This document shows, piece by piece, positions 1-11,945 of a DNA stretch of 64,000 bases. The notes beneath the pieces were generated by a model that was not told the DNA's origin, ran no database searches, and was given only the letters and a program-made list of their open reading frames with translations. Location of the stretch: contig BLAL01000285.1 of the NCBI GenBank assembly GCA_015698045.1, positions 1,736,001 through 1,800,000 of the forward strand, read 5' to 3'. Origin of the DNA: Rhizophagus clarus. Lineage: Eukaryota > Glomeromycota > Glomeromycetes > Glomerales > Glomeraceae. Position numbers and translations under genes: made by a program. How positions within the stretch are numbered: position 1 is the first letter of the stretch; each line of letters starts with the position of its first letter.

Positions 1-687
1 TCCATTTGATAACAAAAAATTAAAAAGACGATGGATACGCTTGAAAGCGATTTGAGGTTGGTTAAAATAAATAGGATAGAATTGATCTAGGTGCATATTG
101 AAATCGCCACAAACGGCGTGATGAAAACCTAGTCGCTTAGCTTCAGATAGGGCGGTAATAAGGAGATCTATAGTCTCATCGCGCAGGGATTGATCAGAAG
201 TGGGAGGGATATAAACAACAAAAATACGCAGTTTAACGTGACCTTTAAAATATAAGTCAACAGAAAGTAATCGTGATGAAAGAGAAGAGTAAGTATGAAC
301 ATGAGAGGCCAAAGAATTTTCAATAAAAAGGGAAACACCCCCAGAAGAACAGACGTGCTGGAAGGTGTCTAAAACAGAAGAAAAAACAGTATAATTAGAA
401 AGTCGTTTAGACAAAAAATGCATTTGTTTAGGATGTAGATGGGTGTTAACAACACCACCAAAGGAGATATGTTTAAGGGAAAAGAAATTGTTTAATAGCT
501 CAATTTTATTTTGAGAAAACATTTTAAGACCATTGATGTTAAAGGAGGAAATATTAAAGGAGTTACAGGGGGGAGGGGAAGGGGAAGTAGCTGAAAATAA
601 AGACTCCTGTAAAGAGAAATTATCTATATCCAAAGAGTTGGGAGGGTTATGAATGAAGGAATCATAATTAAAATTATTGTCCGTCAT
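1..687 (-). CDS. LINE ORF2, N-terminal endonuclease part (partial)
   Basis: Start of the LINE pol-like polyprotein; the ATG at 687-685 matches the copy B start, and the frame is open to the window edge (229 codons). It encodes the apurinic/apyrimidinic-type endonuclease that nicks target DNA for target-primed reverse transcription. Visible marks are an LNING-like N-terminal motif and the GDFN catalytic segment near position 140. No stop was found in this part, unlike copy B, so copy A ORF2 may be better preserved; the rest is not visible. Confidence 0.85.
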   Translation of the reverse strand, partial: MTDNNFNYDSFIHNPPNSLDIDNFSLQESLFSATSPSPPPCNSFNISSFNINGLKMFSQNKIELLNNFFSLKHISFGGVVNTHLHPKQMHFLSKRLSNYTVFSSVLDTFQHVCSSGGVSLFIENSLASHVHTYSSLSSRLLSVDLYFKGHVKLRIFVVYIPPTSDQSLRDETIDLLITALSEAKRLGFHHAVCGDFNMHLDQFYPIYFNQPQIAFKRIHRLFNFLLSNG

Positions 688-737
688 TAAAACACAATAA
701 TAAAAGCAGACGGGAAAATGTGTGAAAAGAAAGAGAA

Positions 738-2852
738 TCAATTAGAACCAGCTGTATTAGCTGAGTTCGAGGAAGAAGAAGAAGAAGTAATGGAGCTGAT
801 GAAACCGCTAATAGAGTTAGAAAGCATGTCCAACTTGTTTTCAATAGCCGAATGCTTCGCATTAATGGCTTGAATTTCATCACAGGTTTGTGTGGGGGAA
901 GGGGTAGAAGAAGGGGATGAGATTTCAGGGAGATTAATAGGAGCAGAGAGGGGAGCTCTAACTGGACGTGAGGGGATAAAACCAGGAGACAGAGGATTGA
1001 GAGGTGTTTGTACAGGCGAAGCAATAGGTCAAGAGGACGCCAATGTGGCAGCAGAATCAGATAAAGCCAGTGCGTCTATGAGCATATCCGAAGTCTGATT
1101 GGTGGCTGGGATGCCAGGTGGGGGAAGTAGACCGAGATGCTGTTCAATACGAGTCATACGTCTATCGTTGAGCTCCAAGGCAGTGATACAATCACAGACT
1201 TCCGCCATGTCTTGTTGGAGAGATTTTAACAAAGATAAAATATTAGCAGCCTCGTGAGGAAACATAGTAATATCTTGATTGGATGTTGAAAGGGAAGAAG
1301 GAGTACGTAAGACCGTAGAAAAGAAAACCGAATGATCACATTTATCATTGGATTTAGAGCGATCCCAGTGAGGATTATTAATAGATCGAGTGTTAGCTAA
1401 GGGTTTTTGGGGCTGGGAGGATTGAGAGTTACCAGGACCTTTCGAGCGTGAGCGCAAATGAGAATCTGAGCGTAAACGTTCTTTAGGCCTGGCAGGTTGG
1501 TTGATATTGAAACATTCTTTGAGTGCAGCCACCGGGTTCCGTCTCCTAGTACGACCCCATTCTTGGCAGCTTGGGCATTGATTGGGAGCACAGCCTAATT
1601 TACCACATCTGTGGCAAAGTTTGTTAATATTATCTGGGAGGTTCCATTGTAAAGTATGACCGCGAAAACCAATAATCTGCTCCATAGCGGCATCCATGGT
1701 TTCTTGTGAATTGAATGTGACATAAGCCCATCTTTTGGGTTTGTAAGAGTTTAATTAGAGAGGAACATTGACGGCCTTAGCACCCAGATCTCTAGTGAGG
1801 GGGGCCAGTTCGATATCCTTGGTGTTAGGAGGTAATTGTGTGAGCATAGCAACAAATTCGCGGCAGAAAGATTTCTGATCGACCGTGTAGTGACATGGAA
1901 TCACCCGGAGGCAGGTGGAGAAGCAATAAACAGCCCATTGGGTGTCAAAGCGGGTAATAGAGTGAGCAGAATCGTAAACAATTCTGGCTTGTTGCACTTT
2001 GGCATTTCTCCTGAAGTAAACTCGACAGGACGCAATGCTACCAAATTTTTTAAAATAAGACATGATATTTTCTTTGGTTAAGAAGAAGGGAATATCGGTA
2101 ACTTGAATGGCTCGGAGATCTTCATCACTCCAGAGTTGTTTGAGATCGTGGGCATGAAATACAAGGTCAGAGAACTGTTGGTGAGCAGCGCCAATACAAG
2201 CGTCACAGGCCTCCATAGTTTGAAAATGAATAATGAGGCGTTTGGCATCACCAGAACCAGTCATTCTTGCTTTTCCAGTATACGATTTGTACATTTCTAA
2301 AAAGATGTTATTGACGGCATCAATCAATGCCTTATTTGTAGTGAAGTTCTTTAAAATTTCAGGGGCAGAGTTAGGGGCAGCCACAGCTTGAAAATCATTT
2401 CTTTCAATGGAAAAGGTTGGAGATTGAACAAGGAGTTGATCAACAGGAGGTTCATCATCAGTAGTCTTATCAGGCGACGCGTTAGAGGGGGATGCAGAAG
2501 TCGTTGTTCTGGCATGCATAGACGCGTAGAGTCCACTAGACACGTTATCGTGAGGCGCAGATAGTGCCGCAGCAATATTCGGATGAGAGAAGAGAGAAGT
2601 TGAAGCAGTATTATTTTGTGTTGGAGGAGAAGAAGGACCTTCTACTTCAACGTCAGCCGCTACATCGGCAATGATATCTTCATCCATAGCTTGTTCGGAG
2701 ATAGTGCATGAGCGTTTTTGTTGAACGGTGTTTTCACCGTCAGAACCAGAGTTATCAGAGTTATCATTGTCTTTTTTCTGTTCGTGATGGCTGGCCTTCC
2801 TACTATTAGGATTAAAGGAGCCGCGGCCTCGTCTAGCAACGTTATTAGGCAT
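738..2852 (-). pseudogene. LINE ORF1 (RRM and zinc-knuckle RNA-binding protein), copy A, two in-frame stops
   Basis: A single frame of 704 codons from ATG 2852 to TGA 738-740, interrupted by TAA at 1755-1757 and TGA at 1029-1031. ORF1 proteins coat the element RNA in the ribonucleoprotein. In order: an acidic, low-complexity N-terminal third; an RRM-like region around residues 200-300; an SR/RS-rich stretch; a CCHC-like zinc knuckle (KLCHRCGKLGC) near 1600; and a coiled-coil segment (SLLKSLQQDMAEV) around 1210-1240. Copy B reads Ser at the first stop and a CGC codon at the second. The two stops make this copy non-coding as it stands. Confidence 0.85.
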
Positions 2853-2953
2853 ATTCGAGGACTTTTGAATAGGGAAAACTATAAGTTTTTATGAAAAAAG
2901 TGTTAGCTAAAAAATGGACAGAGTGATCAGTGGAAAAAGGTGCGCAGATCGTT

Positions 2954-2968
2954 AGAATTTAAATTCAA
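2954..2968. repeat. 15-bp direct repeat at the junction between LINE copies A and B
   Basis: AGAATTTAAATTCAA occurs here and again, identically, at 11141-11155, so it brackets copy B as a target-site duplication would. It also lies directly upstream of the copy A 5' end. Its core GAATTTAAATTC is a perfect 12-bp palindrome. Confidence 0.8.
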
Positions 2969-3222
2969 GGCAAACACGGCATAGTAGCCTTATCTTTATT
3001 AATCATTATTAACTCGATACAATTTACATAAAATAAAAGGAAACAAAAGAAAATAAAACTAACTAAAAACAAAACTATATAGTCTCCTAAGTAAAAATAA
3101 AGTAATAAAATTAACCTAAAAGAATAATCGCATTACACTAAATTTCCCTAGATCTTCCCCCTTGATATATTCCAACCAAAGTAGAAGCAACTATGCTAAC
3201 AAAATAACGAACAAAACGCCCA

Positions 3223-6200
3223 CTATAAAAATCGACATCCCATCCTGCAGAAGCTGTTATTAAGTAGCACCGTTAGACGACCCATAAAACCCGACAAATG
3301 TTTATACCATGGCAAACCTTGAATCATCGAGTTCTTGATCCAATCAACTTCGGAGTCACGTGAAGTCACGAGATGGGTCGGAGGAGGTAAAGAAGAGAAA
3401 GGCACATACGTGGTGGCAGGCAAATTAGATGGCCGAGGAGTAGTTTTCAATTTAAGAGTAATGTTCATCACGTCTTCCCATTTACTTTTGTCATAAGTAC
3501 GCGGATTCCAGATGCGTGTCCTAAGCTTTTGAATAAAATTGTTATGTATCGCAGCTACGACCTTCATAGCAGACAGCCTGGGGATAGATAGTTCTACAAA
3601 TAAGTCAACAAACATGGCAGGTAAACAGCCCCGAATAAGCGCATAAGAGGACCAGTTAGAGGAAGAAATGGTCCAACAAGAAAGAGAAGAGAGTTTCCTG
3701 AGCAAGGGTGTAGGATCCTGATCAGCCAATTCACCAGCTTCACGTAGTTTAGAGAATAAGTGATTTTGATAAGATTGCAATATTTGATGCATGACAGATC
3801 GGCATTTAGAGCAAAGGATCAAGTGCATCAAGTCCTCCATACGATCACGACACGAACGGCATGTAAGAAGATCAATATAGAGATCGGAACGGGTGACTTT
3901 TAGCTTTTCCAGGAGAGGCAAGTCATCGAGGAAGAGTTTAAACTTGAAGGTGTAATGTCTTGCGGCGTGAGAAGCCTGGAAGGAAGCATCATGAGCCGGG
4001 GAAAAATTAAGAGTAAACCAGGTAAGTTCCCAGTCCACTACATAGTCGTCGCTGTCAAACAGGCAATATACAAATTGAAAACGTTTGAGAGATAAAAGGT
4101 CCTTCAAAAAGGTGGCCTGGAAGTAGAGCTTGAAGAGCCGCCTGGGATTAGATTCACAAACCACATTGTCATACACCAGACGGACAGGATGCGAGGAAGT
4201 GTAAGCGTCCACGGGCAAAAGAGGAGCCGTATCAGAGTGATGAGCGGAATTCGCAAGAGAATCAGCAAATTCGTTCCAGTAGTTGCCATCATGACCTTTG
4301 ACTTTGACGGGAAAGATCGCGAGACTTTTAGAAAGAACAAGTCGCTCAATAGAAGCCCACAGCTCGAAGTTAGTAGTCTTATAAAACAGACGACTATTAG
4401 AGTAGGAAGAAGATGCACATAGTCGTAAACCATCAATGGCAGCTTGGGAGTCCGTGTAAATAGTAACAGTAGAATCAGCCGGAGTGACGCTTAAAGCAGC
4501 GTAAATTGCAGCAGCTTCAGCTCTGGTAGAGGAAGGCCAGTTCCGTATAGTACCGTGTGCATATGTAGCAACAGAGTTAAGAAATCCAGCGTCGGGAATT
4601 ATTTGGACCCAAGACCAACCCATCGAGACTTCAGGTGTTCCGAGGTTAATCAAAGAACCATCGGTATAATAACGATAGTGAAAGTCTGACGGGAGGGGAA
4701 CTGATGAAGAAAACAAAGATTGATTATCTATAAAAGGAGACACAATAAGATCATCCCCAATAATAGAGGAGGAAGAGGAAAAATCTGGCAAAAGATCAAG
4801 ACGCCGATAATAAGGAATAACTGTGATACTAAGATCAGCCCAAGTATGAGGAGAAATGACTTCCAAAGTAGATAGATGAATGCGTTCACAATTTGTAGGC
4901 AAAATCATGGATCACGACAAAGAAATCTTGAAGGTGCAGCGAGGCGGAACGGCAGAATATTTACTAGCCGAAGGAAACGGAACATGTGCGTCACAGCCTG
5001 GACAGGGACGAAGGCGGACAACATCACCCGGAGAAGAGAGACAGTCAGATATCCAATGGACAATCACACAGGTATCTTTCTTGGGTTGGACGCTAAGTTG
5101 TTTGCCGAAGAGAGGAGCGCTGTTGCCATCAAGCGTGACAAGCCAATGACGATTCTTTTGCGTTGTAGTTGCACCGGGAAGTAAAACAATAGAAGAGGTG
5201 ACAGAAGGAGGGCGTACATACTGATCAAATAACTGATCATGAGAGCCGGGAAGGGTCGTATGGGCCTTGATGTCCAAGTACCATTTATGAGGGAGGGAAC
5301 GGCCACGCTTATCTTCAAGTTGGGCAATATAAGCAGTGCGATAAGCTGTCCAGGAAATGAGATGAGAACCAGAGGGCGCAATTAATTGCGACAAGTAATA
5401 GAGGTGACGTTTCCTAAGGACCTTGAGGCAGGCTTTAAAGACCTGCGGGCTCATACACGAATATACAGGAGTATGACCAGGAAGAGTAAGGTCCGGTAGC
5501 GTTGAAGAGAACTGAGCATGTTGTAAGCGGAAGGGGGTAGAAACCATGGAAGCAATAGTGCGCGCGATATAATCACATTTAAAAATATTCATACTGGACC
5601 ATAAGGACCAATCATCCACCATCAAAGGAGAAATAGGGATCAAAAACCTAAATTGTATCAACATTAATCTATAAACAAATAAACGCTGAATAAAAGGTGT
5701 AGAGGAATTAGCCATCAAAAATAAATTATTAACATGACACTGTATTAAATAAGAAGATAAATTAATCAAGCCCAAAGCCTGGGAAAGATAAAGTATTGGA
5801 TTGGGAAGAGAGCGGGAAAAGTTAGCCTTATGCTTGACGAGAGAGCGTACGGATCGTGTAGCAGCATAACAATCTGATGCTGAAAGATGGGTAACTTGCA
5901 TGCGGTACTCGAGTTTAGGAATGAGCACCGAGTTATAAAGGTAAACCACTTGTTTAGCAGAGAGCTTGGCCGGGCGAAGAGTGGCGGCGAACGAAATACA
6001 TTCACTGGCGATTTGTTTTCTGACAAAATCACGAGAGCCTTTGATATTAAACCATACCCCTAAAAAGCGAAAAGAAGAAGTAATAGAAAGAGGGGTAACG
6101 GAAATGGAAGAAATATCGTTCAAAGACGATAAGGATAAGTGAAAGTCCACAGGGAAAATAGTGGATGTGGTAGTTAAAGGCAATGAGTTAGATATCAAGA

Positions 6201-8859
6201 CATATTTCTGATGGTTGGCAGAAGTATTGTTCAATGAATAGAATTCTTCTGTAATTGATAACATATGTTCCAGTCCAGCCTTCGACGAAGAAATAAGAGT
6301 GGAATCATCCATAAAGACCAGATTGTTGATAGAAATATCAGGAATAGAGACCGTATCAGCGGAAGATAATGATGGGGATCGTAATACATAAGGATCCAAC
6401 ATCTCAGATTTCAAAACAGTCAAAAGAGGATCGAGGTAAATGACCCATAAGAGTGGGGAAATCACTTCGCCTTGGTCTATACCGATGCGAACCCGGTAGG
6501 AAGAAGTCTCACCGTGAGCAGTAAACACCCGATTTGAACGGTTCATAAAAAGAGATAAAATAAGCGTGATAGCAGTCGCAGGTAGACGAATGCGTTCCAG
6601 AGCGAATTTCAGCATAGTCAAATTGACGGAGTCAAAGGCTTTAGAGATGTCTTGCGATAAAATCCAGAGAGGAGAATTGGTGTGATTGGCATCATGAATG
6701 ATGGACTCAAGGGTGATGATTGGGTTACGGCAGGTACCTCCTGGTAGCCCCGCAAAATTGCCACCTTTAAGAACATTGTGGATAGCTAGAACGGTAGACA
6801 ATCGGTTGTAAAAAAGCTTAACAAAGGATTTTCAGATAACTTCCAGAAGTGTAATGGGACGGGTATTTTTTAATTGGCATCGCCATTCGTGCGGCTTGGG
6901 GATGGGAAAAACCATAGCTTGCCGCCAGAGATCAGGAATGTCAGCAGTAGCAAAACATTTACGGATCAGTATCAAAAGTAGAGAGTTGGCGGTAGGTCCC
7001 AAATGTTTGAGCATTTCATAGGTAATCATGGAAGGGCCGGGAGCTTTGCCATTGGGCATAGAAGAAACCGTAGAGAGCCATTCCTCTAAGGAAGGGGGAG
7101 ACAATAGGGAACTATAAATATCAGGAGAAATAAAATCCATGGGTAAATACGCAGAGCGCCATCGATCAGGCAAATCTGATATATGCGAAGGCGGGGAGGA
7201 GTTGATAGGAACAGCATTTTGAAAATGGTTAACCACAGCATCAGAAATGTCCTTTGGATTCGTCAACAATTGAGGAGTGGTAGGGTGATCAATAAAGACT
7301 CGATCTAAAACGATGCGACGACGTGAGCGGGAAAGCGCTAAGCTTATAAATGAAGAAATGTCAGTATCAAAATTCTGATCGCGAGACGCCAAATGAGCCT
7401 TAATAGAAGAGTCCTGAAATTCTTTTTCTTTCAAAAGATGTAAGCCTCTTAACAAAGAAGAGGCACGCGAAAGAGTACTGTATAAAGAATTAAAATTATC
7501 CGTCCGACAAGAAAGTAAAGTTGAAGGTAAAACAGGGACGGAAGAAAAAATGGATTTATACAAATTAAATATATTATTTAATCTGATCAAATAGCCAGAC
7601 CATTTACGGTCATGGGAGGAAGAAAAGGTATGAGGGTATTTACGTAGTAATCTAACAGAGTGAAGAACACGATTAAGGAAGCGATAATGCTGTATTAGGG
7701 TTTCTAAATCTTTAGGGAGTTTTGGGGTATGGTCATTACCAACAGTTCGTGCGGGTAGGATAGCATTGGCACCAGCAATAATGTTAGTGTGTAAATATTC
7801 ACACAAACGATTGACGTGCCAAGAAGCAAATACAACGGGAGAAATATTGCACAGATTGTCAACATGAGCAGAAAAGTCCTCCCATTGCGAGGGGGTAACC
7901 GAGTCAAAGGAAAATATACGACGAGAACGTCGTTGAAGCTGCCGAGCACGTGCTGGCTTGAGAGAAGAAGATAAAAAGGAAGAATCGTAATAAGTAATAA
8001 CAGGATTATGATCAGAAAGGCTAAGATCACGCACGTCAAAAATGACAGAGGTGAGTAAAAATTGTTTAAGAAGGGGGCAAGACCAGACATAATCAATGCG
8101 GGAAATAATATCCGCACGATGAAAGGTGCCCAAAGATGTAGAAGAAAAATTAACAGGGGTAAAGTCAACATATCCATTTGATAAAAGAAAATTAAAAAGA
8201 CGATGGATACGTTTGGAGGCGATTTGAGGCTGATTGAAAAATATAGGGTAGAATTGGTCAAGGTGCATATTGAAATCGCCACAAACTGTGTGGTGAAAAC
8301 CTAATCGTTTAGCATCCGACAAGGCGGAAATAAGGAGGTCGATAGTATCATCGCGCAAGGATTGATCGGAAGGAGGAGGGATATAAACAACAAAAATTCG
8401 AAGCTTAATGTTTCCTTTAAAGTATAGGTCAACAGAAAGCAAGCGTGATGAAAGTGAAGTATAAGTATGAACATGAGAAGCCAAAGAATTTTCAATAAAG
8501 AGGGAAACACCTCCGGAAGAACGAACGTGATGGGAGGTATCCAGAACAGACGAAAAAACAGTATAATTAGAAAGTCTTTTAGACAAAAAATGCAATTGTT
8601 TAGGATGTATGTGAGTGTCAACGACACCACCAAAAGAGATGTGTTTGAGAGAAAAGAAATCATTTAATAACTCGATCTTATTCTGTGAAAACATCTTAAG
8701 ACCGTTAATGTTGAGAGAAGAAATATTAAAGGAATTACAAGGGGAGGGCGAAGGAGAAACAGAAGAAAATAAAGAATCTTGTAAGGTAAGGTTATCAATG
8801 TCTATGGGGTTGGGGGGATTACGTACAAATGAATCGTAATTAAAATTATTGTCCGTCAT
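3223..8859 (-). pseudogene. LINE ORF2: endonuclease, reverse transcriptase, RNase H (copy B), two TGA stops
   Basis: One frame of 1,879 codons, counting the final stop, from ATG 8859 to TAG 3223, broken only by TGA at 6832-6834 and TGA at 4912-4914. The endonuclease domain (8859 to about 7950) shows GDFN, IDYVW and SDHNPV. The RT domain (about 6950-6200) shows DISKAFDSVN, a GIDQGEVISPLL block and the catalytic FMDD box near 6310. A Cys-rich segment (CPGCDAHVP) lies near 4990. RNase H (about 4690-4230) has YTDGS, a YTDSQAA block and the distal VKGHDGN...DSLAN motif. A further Cys pair region (CRSC...LCSKC) follows near 3800-3860. The first stop falls in the segment just before RT where Arg is expected. 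Function: target-primed insertion of element RNA. Confidence 0.88.
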
Positions 8860-8908
8860 TATAGCACTATGATAAAATCAGACGGGGAAGGTAGGAGAAG
8901 GAGAACAA

Positions 8909-11035
8909 TTAATTAGAGCCAGCTTTACTAGCTGAGTCCGAGGAAGATAAAGAAGAAGCAATGGATCCAATAAAACCGCTAATAGAGTTGGCAAGCATAT
9001 CCAATTTGTTTTCAATAGCTGAATGCTTCGCATTAATGGCTTGAATTTCATCATGAGTTTGGGTGGAGGGGGGAGCCATATGAGAAGTAGAAGACAATGA
9101 GGAGATATCAGGGATATCAACTGGATCGGAGGTGGAAGCTCTAACTGGTCGCGAAGGAACGAAACCAGGAGATAGGGGGTTGGGGGTCCTTTGTACGGGC
9201 GAAACCGCAGGGCGAGGAGAGACCTGTTTAACAGTAGGAGCAGGTATAGCCGGTGCGTCTATGAGCATCTTAGAAGTCTGATTAGCGGTTGGGATGTCAG
9301 GCGGGGGTAGCAAACCAAGGTGTTGCTCAATACGACTCATACGTCGATCGTTGAGTTCTAAGGCTGTGATACGATCCTGAACGTCAGCCATGTCTTGTTG
9401 GAGAGATTTCAACAAGGATAAAATATTAGCAGCCTCGTGAGAAGACATAGTAGTAGCTTGATTGGGTGTTGAGAGAGGAGGGGGAGAACATACGACCGTA
9501 GAAAAGGATACTGAACGGTCACATTTATCATTGGATTTAGAGCGATCCCGGCGAGGATTGTTATTAAGTCGGGTGTTAGCCAAGGGTATTTGTGGTTGGG
9601 AGGATTGAGAGTTACCAGGACCTTTTGATCGCGAGCGCGAATGAGAACCTGAGCGTGAACGCTCTTTGGTTCTGGTAGGTTGGTTGATATTGAATCGTTC
9701 TTTAAGTGCAGCTACCGGGTTCCTACCCCTAGAACGACCTCGATCTTGGCGGCTCGGGCACTGAGAGGAGGCACAGCCTAATTTACCACATCTGTGGCAA
9801 AGTTTATTGGTATTGTCAGGGAGGTTCCATTGTAATGTATGGCCTCGGAAACTAATGATTTGTTCCATAGCGGCATCCATGGTTTCTTGAGAATTGAACG
9901 TGACATAAGCCCAACGTTTGGGTTTATAGGAATTCAGGGAAAGGGGAACGTTGACAGCCTTAGCACCAAGATCTCTTGTGAGGGGAGCCAAGTCGATATC
10001 CTTGGTGTTAGGAGGTAATTGCGTGAGCGTAGCAACAAAAGCACGGCGAGAGGATTTCTGATCGACTGTGTAATAACACGGAGTCACCTGGAGGCAGGTG
10101 GAGAAGCAGTAAACGGCCTATTGGGTGTCAAAGCGAGTGACAGAAAGGGCAGAATCATAGACAATTCTGGCTTGTTGTACTTTGGCATTTTTCCTGGAGT
10201 AAACTCGACAGGATTGAATGTTACCGAATTTCTTGAAATAAGACATGATGTTGTCTTTAGTTAAGAAGAAAGGAATATCAGTAACTTGGATGGCTCGGAG
10301 GTCCTCATCACTCTGGAGCTGCTTAGGATCGTGGGCATGAAATACAAGATCCGGGAACTGTTGGTGAGCAGCACCAACGCAAGCATCACGGGCCTCCTTG
10401 GATTGGAAATGAATAACGAGGCGTTTGGCATCACCAGAACCAGTCATCCGTGCTTTACCAGTGTACGATTCGTACATTTCTAAAAAGGTATTGTTGACGG
10501 CATCAATCAATGCCTTATTGGTAGTGAAATTTTTTAGAGTTTCAGGGGCAGAGTTGGGGGCAGCCGCAGCTTGAAAATCATTTCTGTCGATAGAAAAGGT
10601 TGGAGATTGAACAAGGAATTGATCAACCGGGGGATCATCATCAGTAGCCTTATCAGGCGACGCGTTAGGGGGGGATGCAGGAGTCGTTGTTCTAGCATGC
10701 ATGGACGCGTTGAGTCCATCAGACGTGTTATCGTTAGGCGCAGAAAGAGCCGCAACCATATTCGGGTGGGAGGAGAGAGAAGTCGAAGCAGTATTATTTT
10801 CTTGAGGGGAAGAAGCAAGAACTTCAACACCAGCGTCAGCCGCTGTGTCGGCGACGATATCTTCATCCATAGCTTGTTCGGAGATAGTTCTAGAGCGTTT
10901 TTGTTGGACAGTGTTCTCACCGTCAGAACCAGAGTTATCAGAGTTATTATTATTGTTTCTTCGTTCTTGGCGGCTGGCCTTCCTACTATTAGGATTAAAG
11001 AAGCCGCGACCTCGTCTAGCAACGTTATTAGGCAT
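8909..11035 (-). pseudogene. LINE ORF1 (RRM and zinc-knuckle protein), copy B, one TAG stop
   Basis: 708 codons plus stop, with one nonsense codon: TAG at 10118-10120 where copy A has TGG (Trp). The domain order matches copy A: acidic low-complexity N terminus, RRM-like region (IQVTDIPFFLTKDNIMSYF) around 10200-10300, zinc knuckle KLCHRCGKLGC near 9790, an Arg/Ser-rich tract near 9610-9660, then a coiled-coil region near 9360-9420 and a Ser/Pro-rich tail. The ATG at 11035 is the first in frame and matches copy A at 2852. The stop lies 49 bp before the ORF2 start, so ORF2 translation would need reinitiation or a similar mechanism. Confidence 0.86.
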
Positions 11036-11140
11036 GTTCGAGGACTTTTAGGTAGGGAAAACTATAAGTTTTTATGAAAAAAGTGTTAGCTAAAAAAAAT
11101 GGACAGAGTGATCAGCGGAAAAAGGTGCGCAGATCGTTTT

Positions 11141-11155
11141 AGAATTTAAATTCAA
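11141..11155. repeat. 15-bp direct repeat at the 5' end of LINE copy B
   Basis: Identical to 2954-2968. Its right half continues into sequence that aligns with the first intron of the Myb/SANT-like gene at 21.9 kb (AATTCAAATTAACCAATCC here, AATTCAACTAATCC there). The repeat is therefore at least partly host target sequence, and the LINE array sits in an intron of a Myb/SANT copy. Confidence 0.8.
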
Positions 11156-11182
11156 ATTAACCAATCCATTTAATTGAATCAG

Positions 11183-11571
11183 AATAAATAGAATATTTCA
11201 GACGAGAGTTTCTGGGCAACAGTGCAGCCAAAAGTGGAGGAACCTCGTCAGGGATTACCATGTAAGTAAATAAATAAAATTACATTCATATAAATTAAAT
11301 GTATTTATCGAATATTCAAATTGATTTTGATATTTAGAACTATATCCTTTATCATAATAGAAACCCTGGATGACAGCTGTGAACACGTACTGGCCAAAGA
11401 TATTATCACGAATTTAGAACGAGATTTTGGAAGAGACTGGGTAATTATAATATAATAAAATTTATAATTAATATTTACGTTCATGTTTTAAATTGATAAA
11501 TTTGATCAATTTTAGTCGTGCGTGATAATCGTAGGAGAAGGAGAAACTTACCTACGTATTGTAGAAGATAA
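11183..11571 (+). pseudogene. Myb/SANT-like DNA-binding protein, copy 1, exons 2-4 (5' exon separated by LINE array)
   Basis: Exon 2 is 11183-11261, exon 3 is 11338-11440 and exon 4 is 11516-11571; splice sites and exon sizes match the intact copy at 21723-22360 (79, 103 versus 112, and 56 nt). Exon 2 keeps the QCSQKWRNLVRDYH core of a Myb/SANT-like helix-turn-helix. Exon 4 ends in an Arg-rich tail (RRRRRNLPT) typical of a nuclear localisation signal. Exon 3 has lost three codons and carries TGA at 11371 and 11380. The first exon should lie left of LINE copy A, outside the window. No function beyond DNA binding can be assigned. Confidence 0.75.
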
Positions 11572-11620
11572 TTATTTTTATTTTTTTATTATTTATTAAG
11601 TAAGTAGCTAAGCTCAGTTT

Positions 11621-11737
11621 GTACCAAATATCGGCTGGAGACTCACGTTTTTTTGGGCTGTGACTGATACTGACATTCACGCCGTACAGCCTGAGTACTA
11701 TTTTATAAAATAGTAGCGAACAAGTATCAAATGTGTA
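11621..11737 (+). other. Conserved 3' non-coding block after Myb/SANT copy 1
   Basis: About 115 bp nearly identical to 22421-22545, although the flanking introns have diverged. It contains nested complementary pairs: GGGCTGT with ACAGCCT, GATACT with AGTATC, and a strong hairpin ACTATTTT/AAAATAGT. It could be a structured 3' UTR, a small RNA or an element end. No known RNA family was recognised. Confidence 0.5.
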
Positions 11738-11945
11738 TTTTTTTATTAAGTTATAATAAAAATTAGAATTTACGTTGTAAATAATAAAAAATTCGTAAAT
11801 AAAAATAAATTTGCTTTCCCAAATTTAAAAGAAAAGAAAAGAAAAGGTGTTTATATTATTTTTGATTATTCAATAGTATCACATGCCCCTTGTATATGTT
11901 TTACTGCATACGCAGCTTTAACGATCGAATAGTAATATTAAATTT

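Larger units (their letters stand above)
1..2953 (-). mobile_element. LINE retrotransposon copy A (left part outside window)
   Basis: Minus-strand non-LTR retrotransposon: a short 5' leader (about 2853-2953), ORF1 (2852-738) and the first part of ORF2 (687 to the left edge). It aligns throughout with copy B at 2969-11140 and looks roughly 85-90% identical by eye, so the two are separate insertions rather than one broken element. RT, RNase H and the 3' end lie beyond the left edge. The 5' end sits directly against a 15-bp sequence also found upstream of copy B. Confidence 0.9.
2969..11140 (-). mobile_element. Full-length LINE copy B (about 8.2 kb)
   Basis: Complete non-LTR element: a leader of about 105 bp (11036-11140), ORF1 (11035-8909), a 49-bp gap, ORF2 (8859-3223) and a 3' UTR of about 250 bp (3222-2969) containing AATAAA on the minus strand near 3000. 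There is no poly(A) tail at the 3' junction. ORF2 has the order endonuclease, RT, RNase H, as in fungal Tad-like and I-like LINE clades; which clade it belongs to was not tested. Three nonsense codons inactivate it, but no frameshift was found, so it is young or recently conserved. Confidence 0.9.

Noticed and set aside
3223-8859. TGA codons in LINE ORF2 as recoded amino acids
   Set aside because: Intact genes here (for example at 21723-22360 and 35056-35996) do not use internal TGA, and the sister context suggests Arg CGA to TGA decay.
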